Positions 35,535 through 44,776 of a DNA stretch of 64,000 nt are shown one piece after another (the first letter of the stretch is position 1; every line of letters begins with the position of its first letter). The notes beneath the pieces were generated by a model. That model did no database searches. It was not told where the DNA came from and saw only the letters and a program-made list of their open reading frames with translations. This DNA comes from Seonamhaeicola sediminis (GTDB lineage: Bacteria > Bacteroidota > Bacteroidia > Flavobacteriales > Flavobacteriaceae), in NCBI RefSeq assembly GCF_004358095.2, contig NZ_SMZJ02000001.1, positions 186,001-250,000 of the forward strand, written 5' to 3'. The translations under genes were made by a program, and so were the position numbers.

Positions 35535-38099
35535 TTATTTAGACAATTCATCTTTTAAAATCCTTTTTAAACTGGTATTATCCATATGGGGCATTTTTGG
35601 TTTTACAATCTCTCCTTCTTTATTCACTAAGGTATAATGTGGAATTCCAGAAATCTTAAACTTTTCAGACAAATAGTTCCATTCATCAGCAGAAACTCTA
35701 TAATGCTCACCTTTAATATCAACAATAGCATTCTTCCATGTACCTTCTGGTGAGGTTTGGTTAGTTATATATAAAAACACCACATCGTCATTGGCCATTT
35801 CTGCTTTTAGTGGTGCAATTCTTTTAATCCCAGACTTACATGGTCCGCACCAAGTAGCCCAAAAGTCTACATACACTACTTTACCTTCAAACTTTTTTAG
35901 CATAGAAGCAAACAGCTCATCACCTTCTTTTTTCTCAACATTGTGAACAGTATAGCCTCCTTTGGTTTTGTTTCGTTTTATTTTTTCCTTGGTTTGGGTA
36001 TTACAAAATGCTAAATACTCATTTAGAAATGGCGTACTTAATGACGCCTGCAACGTTTTTAAATCTTCTTCACCATACACTTCATAATCTTCAAACTTTT
36101 TACTAAACGTTTGTGTTTTCATTACGTCTTGTAAAAAGGAATATTCGGTTCCAAAAAATGCCTGTACTTTTTTATCTCTTTCAGCATTTAATCGCTCTCT
36201 GAAAATCTCAGAACTATAATCTTTGTATTTATCATAAAACGTTTTGATAGCATTTGCAAACTCTTTATTAAATAAACGCTCATCTTCAATTTCTGCAGGT
36301 GTCCTTAAAACGTTTAGTGCCTCTACCAATTTAACTTCCTCGTCTGAAATTTTAATGTTTTTAGTTTCAAAATAGTCTACTAAATTGAGTATAAAATGAT
36401 GTTTAGGTTGGTTCTGTGCTTTAATAAACTCTCCAGCATCTTTGAAATATGTTCTATACTTTCTGTAAAATTCTTGTTCTAAATCTCCATAATCTTTATT
36501 GAATTTATCTTCTTTAGCAAGCATTTCAGGAGTTTCAACTTGCTTACTAAATTCCACCATATTAAGTTCATCGGTAGTAAATTCCACACCTTTCTTTTGT
36601 AATAATTTTGTTAGTTCTACTTTACCTAATTTTGGTAGTCTATTCTCTTTAAAAATATCGGCGTACATTAACCTATTGGTAAAAAAGTAATAACTATTAG
36701 ACAGGGTTAACAGCTTATTATTTAAAACATCTTTAGGCAGAAAATCATAATAACTTTCACTCACCTCAAACTCCTTGTAAGGGAGTTTTTCTTTGTCACT
36801 TTTAGCTTTTTCATTCTGATAAGCTACAGAACGACGATTCATATTATAACCCAAAAGCATGTTGTAGTACTCCAATTCTATTTCTGCTTTTTTTATTTGT
36901 AATGCTTTTTTACTTACCAAGTGATCCTTTTGGTAAGTGCTAAGTTTATTCAGTACTTCTTCCTTAAGTTCAAGACACAATTTTGTGTAATTGTTAGGAG
37001 ACATTTCACCTATTTTTTTGTAAACCTCCCTACTTAACATCAGCTTAATATCTTTTAAATCTTGTAGGTCTGTATTCACCAGGGCATTATCTCCCATAAA
37101 AAACGAGTCTTTATTACTTATGTAATGAAACACTTCCTTTTTAGGCTCCAAAAACACATCGTATCGGTCATTAGGCATTCTTAAATAAACCGTTTGAGGA
37201 TGTGTTAGGGGTAATTTCACCTTAAAATTTCCATCGTCATTTATTTTAACCAAATAAGATTCCTGACCTCCTAAAAAAGGATTATTAACATACAACATTC
37301 CCGTTTTTTGTTTCATTCTTTCTGAAAATCCTTTAATATATCCAGAATAAGTAGCAGAATCTATTGCAAAGGCTACAGTTTCAAAAGGCACATCATTTTC
37401 CAATTTAAATTTTGGTTTGTATACGCGTTTTAAACCATAATCTTTTAATGTTTTAGGAGAAGCACCAAAAGCAACCAACCCATTCTTACCTTGTTTGGCA
37501 TAAATGGTTTTTAGTTTACCATAATGTTCTAGGGTAATCGTGTATTTTTTTCCATTTTGCTCTACGGTTTTATAATCCCAAACCTGCCCTTCAACAATAG
37601 CATTTTTGGTATTGAAGCCATAGTCCCAGCGGTTACTACCATCGGCTAAAAGCCAGTTACCTCTTAACGATTTAGGTAAAAGGGCTATGTTTTCATCTTC
37701 TTGCAAAACAATATTATAGACTTGCCAACCTCGTTCTTTATCAACGCCAAAATCAAAAGTGGTAACTGCTTTATCAAGTGGCGGAAAATATAATTGATAT
37801 GTTACTTCACCAGATTCAGGAAAATCATTTCTTCCAAAATATGCTCCAGTAAGTTTAGTAACAAATTGTTTATCATTGTCTTTACCTGAAATAATATGAG
37901 ACTCTTTATGCAAGTGGAAATAACCCCAAGGCAATTTTTTAATTTTAAAATGCATTACCGTTGTGGTATCGTGAATTTCAATTTTTAGAATTTCTCCTGG
38001 ATAAGTTGAGTATCCATATTCAGGATTTTCTATAGTTTTTTGTGCAAAGGAATACAGCGTGACTAATCCGAAGAAAAGCATGGAAATAATGTTTTTCAT
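35535..38099 (-). CDS. Large exported TlpA-like thioredoxin protein
   Basis: 854 residues with signal peptide MKNIISMLFFGLVTLYSFAQ. Only the last 140 residues are recognisable: a TlpA/redoxin thioredoxin with VVYVDFWATWCGPCKSGIKR (CGPC active site), ISGIPHYTLVNKEGEI with the cis-Pro. The 700 residues before it hold a beta-rich part with a carboxypeptidase-like segment (GYIKGFSERMKQKTGMLY and VKINDDGNFKVKLPLTHPQT) and a long helical region rich in K, E, D and Y. It probably acts as an extracytoplasmic thiol-disulfide exchange protein. A lone DsbD-alpha-like gene lies 32 bases upstream in the same direction. Confidence 0.85.
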   Translation of the reverse strand: MKNIISMLFFGLVTLYSFAQKTIENPEYGYSTYPGEILKIEIHDTTTVMHFKIKKLPWGYFHLHKESHIISGKDNDKQFVTKLTGAYFGRNDFPESGEVTYQLYFPPLDKAVTTFDFGVDKERGWQVYNIVLQEDENIALLPKSLRGNWLLADGSNRWDYGFNTKNAIVEGQVWDYKTVEQNGKKYTITLEHYGKLKTIYAKQGKNGLVAFGASPKTLKDYGLKRVYKPKFKLENDVPFETVAFAIDSATYSGYIKGFSERMKQKTGMLYVNNPFLGGQESYLVKINDDGNFKVKLPLTHPQTVYLRMPNDRYDVFLEPKKEVFHYISNKDSFFMGDNALVNTDLQDLKDIKLMLSREVYKKIGEMSPNNYTKLCLELKEEVLNKLSTYQKDHLVSKKALQIKKAEIELEYYNMLLGYNMNRRSVAYQNEKAKSDKEKLPYKEFEVSESYYDFLPKDVLNNKLLTLSNSYYFFTNRLMYADIFKENRLPKLGKVELTKLLQKKGVEFTTDELNMVEFSKQVETPEMLAKEDKFNKDYGDLEQEFYRKYRTYFKDAGEFIKAQNQPKHHFILNLVDYFETKNIKISDEEVKLVEALNVLRTPAEIEDERLFNKEFANAIKTFYDKYKDYSSEIFRERLNAERDKKVQAFFGTEYSFLQDVMKTQTFSKKFEDYEVYGEEDLKTLQASLSTPFLNEYLAFCNTQTKEKIKRNKTKGGYTVHNVEKKEGDELFASMLKKFEGKVVYVDFWATWCGPCKSGIKRIAPLKAEMANDDVVFLYITNQTSPEGTWKNAIVDIKGEHYRVSADEWNYLSEKFKISGIPHYTLVNKEGEIVKPKMPHMDNTSLKRILKDELSK

Positions 38100-38131
38100 G
38101 AGTGTTCGTTTTTTAATTGATTGATGTTTGT

Positions 38132-38572
38132 TTATGGAATTTCTATTTCAAAGTTAAATTGCCATGGTAAACACTGATGGTTGTTGCAGGACATATAAGT
38201 GATTTCACCTTTTACTTTAAATGGTGTGTTGTGCTTCATTTTAATACGTTGTTTAAACACCGTTTTCTTTTCAAAGTATTTCACGTTCATTTCAAAAACC
38301 TCCTCAAATATTTCTATAGGTTCTTGTTCTGATGGTTTACCAATACATTGATAATTACTATTTGGCTCAAATGTGAAAACTGTTGGTAACGGTCCGCCTT
38401 CCTCTAAATATTGAGAATACAAATGCCAATTCTTGGCTATGGTTGATGTAAAGACGATATTGTAGTCATTCTCTGTCACTTTTTCTATGGAGGTTGCCCA
38501 CGTAACAGGTTCTGGCTTTTGACCAAATGATAATGAGACCGAAAACAAAATGGTAAAGGTGAGTATTTTCAA
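38132..38572 (-). CDS. Stand-alone DsbD N-terminal (alpha) domain protein
   Basis: 146 residues with signal peptide MKILTFTILFSVSLSFGQ. The mature part is the immunoglobulin-like alpha domain of DsbD: YNIVFTSTIAKNWHLYSQYL, VKYFEKKTVFKQRIKM and ITYMSCNNHQCLPWQFNF, which holds the two redox cysteines. The membrane beta domain and the C-terminal thioredoxin domain of DsbD are absent. It lies directly upstream of the TlpA-like gene, so it may pass electrons to that protein. Who reduces it is not seen. Confidence 0.82.
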   Translation of the reverse strand: MKILTFTILFSVSLSFGQKPEPVTWATSIEKVTENDYNIVFTSTIAKNWHLYSQYLEEGGPLPTVFTFEPNSNYQCIGKPSEQEPIEIFEEVFEMNVKYFEKKTVFKQRIKMKHNTPFKVKGEITYMSCNNHQCLPWQFNFEIEIP

Positions 38573-38772
38573 AATACTTAAAAAGAAGTTATTAATTGAT
38601 ATTGTATGCTAATGTAACGAAAGTAAACTTTTTAAAGTATGTTTTTTCTTAATAAATTGCCAATTTTTATGGCTATCTGGAATAACTTGTAACAACCTTT
38701 CTTTTTATAAGGTAATCGTTAACAATAAATAAAACTAGAATGTTTCCCTTAAACTAGGAGCTTCGGACAAAA

Positions 38773-40077
38773 CTACTTCTTTCGCATATATACACTAATG
38801 GGTACTCCAGTAAACCCAAAATTATCGCGGAGTTTATTTTCTAAAAAGCGTTTATAAGGGTCTTTTACGTATTGTGGTAAGTTACAGAAAAAAGCAAACT
38901 GTGGTTGTGGTGTAGGCAACTGCATAACGTATTTTATCTTAACAAACTTACCTTTATATGCAGGTGGTGGATAATTTTCTATAAGAGGTAAAAACACATC
39001 GTTTAGTTCGCTTGTTTTTATACGCTTAGAACGATTTTGATATACCTCAACAGCTGTTTCAATAGCTTTATAAATACGTTGTTTGGTCAATGCTGAAATA
39101 AATACAATAGGCACGTCGGTAAAAGGTTCTACTTGCTTACGAATGGCTTTTTCGTATTCTTTAACCGATTTATGGTCTTTCTCTACTAAATCCCACTTAT
39201 TAACCAGAATTACAATACCTTTTCTATTACGCTCTGCAAGCCAGAAAATGTTTTGTACTTGTCCGTCAAAACCTCTATTCGCATCTAAAACCAATAAACA
39301 AACATCGGCATGTTCAATAGCTCTTATACTGCGCATCACCGAGTAAAACTCCAGGTCTTCTTTTACTTTAGATTTTCTTCGTATTCCTGCCGTATCAACT
39401 AAATTGAATTCAAACCCAAAGCGGTTGTATTTTGTGTCAATAGCATCTCTGGTTGTACCAGCTATATCGGTAACAATGTATCGATCCTTTCCTATCAACG
39501 CATTTATAAACGATGATTTTCCTGCATTAGGACGCCCAACCACAGCAAAACGGGGTAAGTCTTCTTCAACAACCTCCTCTTTTTCTGGTAGTGCCTCTAT
39601 TAAAGCATCTAATAATTCACCTGTACCTGCTCCATTGATACTAGCAATGGTATAATAATTTCCTAAACCTAATGAGTAAAATTCAACGGCATCTTCGGCA
39701 CGTTTATTATTATCTACTTTATTTACTGCGAGAAAAACTGGCTTATCTACTTTACGCAACAATTTAGCAACATCCTCATCCATTCCAGTTACACCAGTTT
39801 CAACATCAACCATAAAGATAATAGCATCTGCTTCATCAATAGCTAACTCAACTTGTTTATCAATTTCAGCCTCAAAAATATCGTCACTACCAACAACATA
39901 ACCACCCGTATCAATAAGAGAAAACTCCCTCCCGTTCCAATCGCTTTTACCATAGTGACGGTCTCTTGTAACGCCACTAACAGCGTCTACAATAGCTTCA
40001 CGTCTTTGAATAAGACGATTGAAAAACGTTGATTTTCCAACATTGGGTCTCCCTACTATAGCAACAATATTACTCAT
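38773..40077 (-). CDS. der: Ribosome biogenesis GTPase Der
   Basis: Double-GTPase protein needed for 50S assembly. G1 motifs are GRPNVGKST (residues 9-17) and a second GRPNAGKSS (near 180). DTGG and DTAG follow, as do NKVD and NKWD. A KH-like C-terminal domain ends with [19 protein letters not shown] and [19 protein letters not shown]. The 434 residues agree with the family. A TACTTTTG -7 box lies in front of it; era lies 2 kb further along on the same strand but is a separate transcript. Confidence 0.97.
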   Translation of the reverse strand: MSNIVAIVGRPNVGKSTFFNRLIQRREAIVDAVSGVTRDRHYGKSDWNGREFSLIDTGGYVVGSDDIFEAEIDKQVELAIDEADAIIFMVDVETGVTGMDEDVAKLLRKVDKPVFLAVNKVDNNKRAEDAVEFYSLGLGNYYTIASINGAGTGELLDALIEALPEKEEVVEEDLPRFAVVGRPNAGKSSFINALIGKDRYIVTDIAGTTRDAIDTKYNRFGFEFNLVDTAGIRRKSKVKEDLEFYSVMRSIRAIEHADVCLLVLDANRGFDGQVQNIFWLAERNRKGIVILVNKWDLVEKDHKSVKEYEKAIRKQVEPFTDVPIVFISALTKQRIYKAIETAVEVYQNRSKRIKTSELNDVFLPLIENYPPPAYKGKFVKIKYVMQLPTPQPQFAFFCNLPQYVKDPYKRFLENKLRDNFGFTGVPISVYMRKK

Positions 40078-40115
40078 ATACTTCCTTGATTTTTGTTCCT
40101 TTTGGAAACATTGTG

Positions 40116-40123
40116 CAAAAGTA
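40116..40123 (-). promoter_or_regulatory. -7 promoter element of der
   Basis: Minus strand TACTTTTG fits TAnnTTTG, 38 bases before the der start codon. Confidence 0.5.
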
Positions 40124-40192
40124 CACCTTATTTAGAAACAATTAAGATTTAAATAAAAAATAGTACTTTAACAAAACTAAACTACTAACTAA

Positions 40193-40717
40193 ATGCCAAC
40201 AACAAACGATATTGTTTTACGCCCTAGGTTTAAGAGAGAAATTAGCGAACATAATGAGGTTATTTTAAAGGCTTTTGAAACCTCTAAAAAAGAGCAGTCT
40301 CAATTTATAGTTACTCGATTAGACAACCATGTTTTTATAAAATTTCCAAAAAGAGAACAACAGTTTTGGACCCCACAGTTGCATTTAGAAATTGATGAAA
40401 TTGACGATAAAACAAGTATGCTTCATGGGTTATTTGGACCTAACCCTACTGTGTGGACTATGTTTATGTTTTTCCATTTTATTGTAGCATGCCTGTTTAT
40501 TGCGTTTGGAGCTTGGGCTTACTCCAACTGGAAACTTGAAACCGACTATATTCTACAAATTGGTATTATGATTTTAATGGTGATTATTTGGTTTTCGTTG
40601 TATTTTGCAGGCAGTATTGGAAAAGCGTCTAGTAAAAATGACATGCACAAATTAAATGATTTCATGAATGAGATCCTCAAAAAAACCGTTACGAATTACG
40701 ATTTAGAACAAGGTTAA
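40193..40717 (+). CDS. Two-helix membrane protein of unknown function
   Basis: 174 residues. A soluble beta-rich N-terminal domain (residues 1-80, e.g. QFIVTRLDNHVFIKFPKREQ and the LHLEIDEIDDKTSMLHGLFG block), then two membrane helices (about residues 90-110 TMFMFFHFIVACLFIAFGAW and 122-142 IGIMILMVIIWFSLYFAG), and a short helical cytoplasmic tail. No catalytic motif. It is a conserved-looking flavobacterial hypothetical, alone on the plus strand between der and era. Confidence 0.75.
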   Translation: MPTTNDIVLRPRFKREISEHNEVILKAFETSKKEQSQFIVTRLDNHVFIKFPKREQQFWTPQLHLEIDEIDDKTSMLHGLFGPNPTVWTMFMFFHFIVACLFIAFGAWAYSNWKLETDYILQIGIMILMVIIWFSLYFAGSIGKASSKNDMHKLNDFMNEILKKTVTNYDLEQG

Positions 40718-40786
40718 TTGAATTTATCATCAAATCTAAAATTTTAAAAGGCTTCAGCAGATTAAGAAAGCTAAATCATAAAAAAG

Positions 40787-40822
40787 AAAAAGTCTTAAAT
40801 GACAAATTCCATTAAGACTTTT
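40787..40822. terminator. Terminator after the two-helix membrane gene
   Basis: AAAAGTCTTAA and TTAAGACTTTT form an 11-bp stem around a 14-base loop; the 3' T run is short. It may serve the plus-strand gene and, by symmetry, era. Confidence 0.6.
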
Positions 40823-40976
40823 CAACTAAACTAACTAACTCAAAAACCGCTGTACTTGGCGCAGTTGAAGTATCAAACTTTAATAACACAAATCTATTTT
40901 AACTATGTAAAGTAATGGTTATGAGAAATTAAAGAATGTTTTAACTTTTAAAAGCTACTAAAAATTTAGTTTATTT

Positions 40977-41855
40977 TTAGTTATACCCAAATCGCTTTAA
41001 TTGGTTTTGATTTGAACGCCAATTTTTATTCACCTTAACATAAAGTTCTAAATGAATTTTTTTGCCAAAGAATTTTTCCAAATCCTTTCTAGCCTCAACA
41101 CCAACACGCTTTAGGGCACTACCCTTATGACCTATAATAATACCCTTTTGAGTATCACGCTCTACCATAATCACAGAGCGGATTCTGATAATTTTCTCTT
41201 CTTCGTGAAATTCTTCAGTCTCTACTTCAACCGCGTAAGGTATTTCTTTTTTGTAGTGAAGTAGAATTTTTTCCCTGATACTTTCATTTATAAAGAAACG
41301 TTCGGGTTTATCTGTTAACTGGTCTTTAGGGTAAAACGGAGGCGACTCAGGAAGCAGCTCAATAATCCTGTTGAACACTTCATTTACTTGAAATCCTTCT
41401 AATGCCGAAATAGGATAAATCTCGGCGTTCGGCACTTTTTCTTTCCAAAGTTGCACCTGTTCTTCAAGTTTTTGCTGATCGGAGGTATCAATTTTATTTA
41501 AAAGCAATAAAATAGGAATCTCAGAATTGGTTATTTTTTTAAAAAACGCTTCGTCTTTAAGTGCTTTTTCTCCAATTTCAACCATATACACCAAAATATC
41601 AGCATCTTCAAAAGCTGATTTCACGAAGTCCATCATAGACTCCTGCAGTTCGTAAGCAGGTTTAATAATACCGGGTGTATCACTGAACAATATCTGAAAA
41701 TCATCGCCATTTACAATACCCAAAATACGATGTCTGGTTGTTTGTGCTTTTGATGTTATTATAGACAATTTTTCACCCACAAAAGCATTCATCAAAGTTG
41801 ATTTACCAACATTAGGGTTGCCTATGATATTTACAAAACCCGCTTTATGTGCCAT
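40977..41855 (-). CDS. era: GTPase Era
   Basis: Small GTPase that binds 16S rRNA and the 30S subunit. Residues 12-19 hold GNPNVGKS; DTPG, NKID and SALE follow. The KH domain has KGIIIGHKGSALKRVGVEAR near residue 245. The total of 292 residues is normal. A TAACTTTG promoter sits 14 bases upstream of the start. Confidence 0.97.
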   Translation of the reverse strand: MAHKAGFVNIIGNPNVGKSTLMNAFVGEKLSIITSKAQTTRHRILGIVNGDDFQILFSDTPGIIKPAYELQESMMDFVKSAFEDADILVYMVEIGEKALKDEAFFKKITNSEIPILLLLNKIDTSDQQKLEEQVQLWKEKVPNAEIYPISALEGFQVNEVFNRIIELLPESPPFYPKDQLTDKPERFFINESIREKILLHYKKEIPYAVEVETEEFHEEEKIIRIRSVIMVERDTQKGIIIGHKGSALKRVGVEARKDLEKFFGKKIHLELYVKVNKNWRSNQNQLKRFGYN

Positions 41856-41869
41856 ATAATCATTTTGTG

Positions 41870-41877
41870 CAAAGTTA
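41870..41877 (-). promoter_or_regulatory. -7 promoter element of era
   Basis: Minus strand TAACTTTG, an exact TAnnTTTG match, ends 14 bases before the start codon. Confidence 0.6.
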
Positions 41878-41916
41878 CAACCTTGATTGGTATTTGCCCT
41901 ATGAAAAATAAAAACA

Positions 41917-41946
41917 AAAAAGCAGGAAGAAAACTTCCTGCTTTTT
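41917..41946 (-). terminator. Terminator after the FKBP gene
   Basis: AAAAAGCAGGAAG and CTTCCTGCTTTTT form a perfect 13-bp stem with an AAAA loop, between the FKBP stop and the era promoter on the same strand. Confidence 0.85.
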
Positions 41947-41969
41947 GCTTATGTTGTCTCTAAGATTAA

Positions 41970-42701
41970 TTACTTAACAATCTCTATTAATTCCACTTCA
42001 AAAACTAACGGCGTAAAAGGTTTAATGTGCTCACCTCTTTGTTGATGACCGTATGCCAATTCCTGAGGTATAAAAAATTTGTATTTAGACCCTACAGTCA
42101 TTAACTGTAAACCTTCTGTCCATCCTCTAATTACTTGCCCAACACCAAAGGTAGTTGGCTCTCCTCTATCAACAGAACTATCAAACACAGTTCCATCAAA
42201 TAAGGTTCCGTGGTAATGCACCTTAACTCTATCGCTTGCTGTTGGTTTATCCCCTTCTCCTTCTTTTAGTACTATATATTGCAATCCACTTTCAGTAGTT
42301 TGTACACCTTCTTTAGAAATGTTCTCAGCCATTAGTTTTTCTCCGGCAACCTTTTCATCTGCATATTGCTCTTCGGCTTTCTTTATTGCCTCAGCTTGTT
42401 GCTTTTCATACTGCTCTTGTTGCTTTTTTTGCATGTAGGTTTGTATGATTCCTTGTACTAAAGTTGGGTCTATTTTTACATCAGAGGAATCAGCTACACC
42501 TCTGTAACCTTGATAAAAAAGATCATGATTAAAATTATCATCTTTAAAGGATAAGGCAACATTTCTGGCTACATCCATACCAATGGCATAACTTAAGGAG
42601 TCTGATGCTGTTTTCAACTCTTTGTTTTGAGCACCATTCTTATTACAAGAAACTACTAATGTAGCTACAAGCATAATGCTTAAAATCTTCTCTATTCTCA
42701 T
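41970..42701 (-). CDS. FKBP-type peptidyl-prolyl isomerase lipoprotein
   Basis: 243 residues, Mip/FkpA-like. The lipoprotein signal ends at Cys19 (LVATLVVSC). An N-terminal dimerisation helix region ([18 protein letters not shown] to MAENISKEG) precedes the FKBP domain (about 130-243): [45 protein letters not shown], and [19 protein letters not shown]. It would assist folding in the periplasm or at the outer membrane. No TAnnTTTG box; a near match TAAATTTC lies upstream. Confidence 0.93.
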   Translation of the reverse strand: MRIEKILSIMLVATLVVSCNKNGAQNKELKTASDSLSYAIGMDVARNVALSFKDDNFNHDLFYQGYRGVADSSDVKIDPTLVQGIIQTYMQKKQQEQYEKQQAEAIKKAEEQYADEKVAGEKLMAENISKEGVQTTESGLQYIVLKEGEGDKPTASDRVKVHYHGTLFDGTVFDSSVDRGEPTTFGVGQVIRGWTEGLQLMTVGSKYKFFIPQELAYGHQQRGEHIKPFTPLVFEVELIEIVK

Positions 42702-42763
42702 GTGTCTATTTTTTTAGTTTTTAACGTGATGCGAATTAACGAAATTTAAGTTTAAAATAAAAA

Positions 42764-42795
42764 GAAAAGAGCCGCAATAAATTGCGGCTCTTTAT
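42764..42795 (-). terminator. Terminator after kdgA
   Basis: AAAGAGCCGCAAT and ATTGCGGCTCTTT form a perfect 13-bp stem with a two-base loop about 20 bases after the aldolase stop on the minus strand. Confidence 0.85.
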
Positions 42796-42813
42796 CAACT
42801 ATAAATATGTAAA

Positions 42814-43482
42814 TTATTTTCTAACGGCTTTTACAATTGCTAAAGCATCTTTTACATCTTGCTCTAACTTAGCGTAATCTTTGTTAGCAATAATATCTTT
42901 GGAAATTAATTTAGATCCCATACCAACGCATGTAACACCAGCATCAAACCATGCTTTCAAGTTATCTTCGGTTGGAGACACCCCTCCTGTTGGCATAATA
43001 CTAGTCCATGGTTGCGGTCCTTTTATCCCTTTTACAAACTGAGGTCCATAAATATCTCCAGGGAATAATTTTACTATTTCACAACCTAATTCCTCAGCTC
43101 TAGTAATCTCAGTTAATGTTCCGCAACCAGGAGACCACAACACTTTTTTACGGTTACAAGCTATAGCTATGTCTTCTCTTAAAACTGGAGTAACTACAAA
43201 GTTTGCTCCCAAAGACATATATAAGGATGCTTGTCCAGCATCAGTCACAGAACCAACACCCATGATCATTCCCGGTAATTCTGCAATAGCAAATTTAGTT
43301 AATTCTCCAAAAACCTCATGGGCAAAATCACCACGAGCAGTAAACTCCATTAAACGAGCACCACCATCATAACATGCTTTTAATACTTTTTTACTTAATT
43401 CTATATCGCTATGAAAAAACAAAGGAATCATTCCTGTTTCTTTCATGGCTTGGGCTACTTCTAATCTTGAAAATTGTGCCAT
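42814..43482 (-). CDS. 2-dehydro-3-deoxy-phosphogluconate aldolase
   Basis: Splits KDPG into pyruvate and glyceraldehyde-3-phosphate; family members also cleave 4-hydroxy-2-oxoglutarate. The Schiff-base lysine is in CEIVKLFPGDIYGPQFVKG; other blocks are RLMEFTARGDFAHEVF, the FVVTPVL strand, LWSPGCGTLTEI and GGVSPTEDNLKAWFDAG. The 222 residues are normal. It follows kdgK by 91 bases on the same strand and shares its pathway, so the pair acts in series on KDG. Confidence 0.92.
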   Translation of the reverse strand: MAQFSRLEVAQAMKETGMIPLFFHSDIELSKKVLKACYDGGARLMEFTARGDFAHEVFGELTKFAIAELPGMIMGVGSVTDAGQASLYMSLGANFVVTPVLREDIAIACNRKKVLWSPGCGTLTEITRAEELGCEIVKLFPGDIYGPQFVKGIKGPQPWTSIMPTGGVSPTEDNLKAWFDAGVTCVGMGSKLISKDIIANKDYAKLEQDVKDALAIVKAVRK

Positions 43483-43573
43483 ATTTTTTATTATTTAATT
43501 GTTAATTTGTGTATTTGTTAAACTGAAAAACCGAATAAACGACTTCTTAACAGCTCAACAACAAACACAAATA

Positions 43574-44620
43574 TTATCTGGCTACACGCCCTGAAGCGTC
43601 TCCACCCATTAGTTTTTCAACTTCATCTACTGTTACTAAATTGGCGTCACCTTTAATAGTATGTTTTAAACAAGAGGCTGCTACAGCAAAATCTAATGCA
43701 TTTTGATCATCTTCAGGGTATTTTAATAATCCGTAGATTAATCCTCCCATAAAAGAATCACCACCACCTACTCTATCAACAATATCTGTTATTTGGTACT
43801 GACGAGTCTCATACATTTTTTTACCATCATACAACACCCCTGCCCATGTGTTGTGAGATGCAGAAATAGAACCTCTCAACGTAGTAATAACCTTCTTAGC
43901 ACGAGGGAATTTTTTGAGCATTTGATCACATACAGATAGGAATGCTTCAGCCTTTACTTCGTGACCATGCTTGTGTACATCCAATCCTTCAGGGTGGATA
44001 CCAAAATGTTTTTCAGCATCTTCTTCGTTCCCTAATATAATATCACAATAAGATGTTAATTCGGTCATTATTTTTTCTCTATGAGCAGTATCACAGTACT
44101 TCCAAAGTTTTTGACGGTAGTTTAAGTCTGTTGAAATTGTCAACCCTAATTTACTGGCAGCCTTCACAGCTTCTAAACAAACATCTGCTGAACTTTGAGA
44201 AATAGCTGGTGTAATACCTGTCCAGTGAAACCAATCTGCACCTTTAAAAACTTCCTCCCAATCAACCATACCTGATTGAATTTCTGCCATTGCAGAATTT
44301 GCTCTATCATAAACCACTTTACTACCTCTTGATACCGCACCGGTTTCTAAAAAATAGATACCTAAACGGTCTCCACCCCAAACAATCTTATCAACACCAA
44401 CACCTCTTTTTCGCATTTCCATCATAGCACATTCTCCAATATCGTTCTTTGGTAAACGTGTAACAAAATCAACATCAACGCCGTAATTGGCTAATGAAAC
44501 TGCAACATTAGATTCTCCCCCACCATAAACAGCATCAAAATTGTTTGCTTGTGAAAATCTTAAAAATCCTTGAGGAGATAATCTTAACATGATTTCTCCA
44601 AACGTGACTACTCTACTCAT
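43574..44620 (-). CDS. 2-dehydro-3-deoxygluconokinase (PfkB family)
   Basis: Phosphorylates KDG to KDPG. The PfkB fold shows FGEIMLRLSP at the N-terminus, YGGGESNVAVSLANYG and the ATP/catalytic segment DRVGGGDSFMGGLIYGLL (catalytic Asp in GGGDSF, near residue 285). The 348 residues agree with KDG kinases of Bacteroidota. The gene is divergent from the LacI regulator across an operator region containing two copies of TTAAACGTTTAA. Confidence 0.92.
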   Translation of the reverse strand: MSRVVTFGEIMLRLSPQGFLRFSQANNFDAVYGGGESNVAVSLANYGVDVDFVTRLPKNDIGECAMMEMRKRGVGVDKIVWGGDRLGIYFLETGAVSRGSKVVYDRANSAMAEIQSGMVDWEEVFKGADWFHWTGITPAISQSSADVCLEAVKAASKLGLTISTDLNYRQKLWKYCDTAHREKIMTELTSYCDIILGNEEDAEKHFGIHPEGLDVHKHGHEVKAEAFLSVCDQMLKKFPRAKKVITTLRGSISASHNTWAGVLYDGKKMYETRQYQITDIVDRVGGGDSFMGGLIYGLLKYPEDDQNALDFAVAASCLKHTIKGDANLVTVDEVEKLMGGDASGRVAR

Positions 44621-44654
44621 TTTTTAATTCTTATTTAAAATATTTATTAGTTAT

Positions 44655-44670
44655 GCTTAAACGTTTAACC
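44655..44670. promoter_or_regulatory. LacI-type operator near kdgK
   Basis: GCTTAAACGTTTAACC contains the perfect core TTAAACGTTTAA and matches the 30-bp palindrome 84 bases away, with one base breaking the symmetry. It lies 35 bases before the kdgK start, where a bound repressor would block transcription. Confidence 0.6.
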
Positions 44671-44686
44671 AAAAAATAAAAAATAA

Positions 44687-44721
44687 ATCAAAACGCTTTA
44701 AAATAGGTTAAGTGTTTTGAT
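44687..44721. repeat. Imperfect inverted repeat between the two operators
   Basis: ATCAAAACGCTT and AAGTGTTTTGAT are inverted copies with one mismatch, separated by 11 bases. The right arm contains the TTTTG that serves as the -33 element of the lacI promoter. Confidence 0.4.
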
Positions 44722-44738
44722 TTTTATTACTAAAGTAA

Positions 44739-44768
44739 TATATTTGCTTAAACGTTTAAGCAAATATA
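44739..44768 (+). promoter_or_regulatory. 30-bp perfect palindrome: LacI operator overlapping the lacI promoter
   Basis: TATATTTGCTTAAAC joined to its exact reverse complement GTTTAAGCAAATATA. The first eight bases, TATATTTG, are a consensus -7 element on the plus strand, and the same eight occur on the minus strand. A TTTTG 19 bases upstream of the plus-strand box fits the -33 element. The predicted start of transcription falls at the centre of the palindrome, so a bound LacI protein should repress its own gene. Confidence 0.7.
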
Positions 44769-44776
44769 GAACAAAA

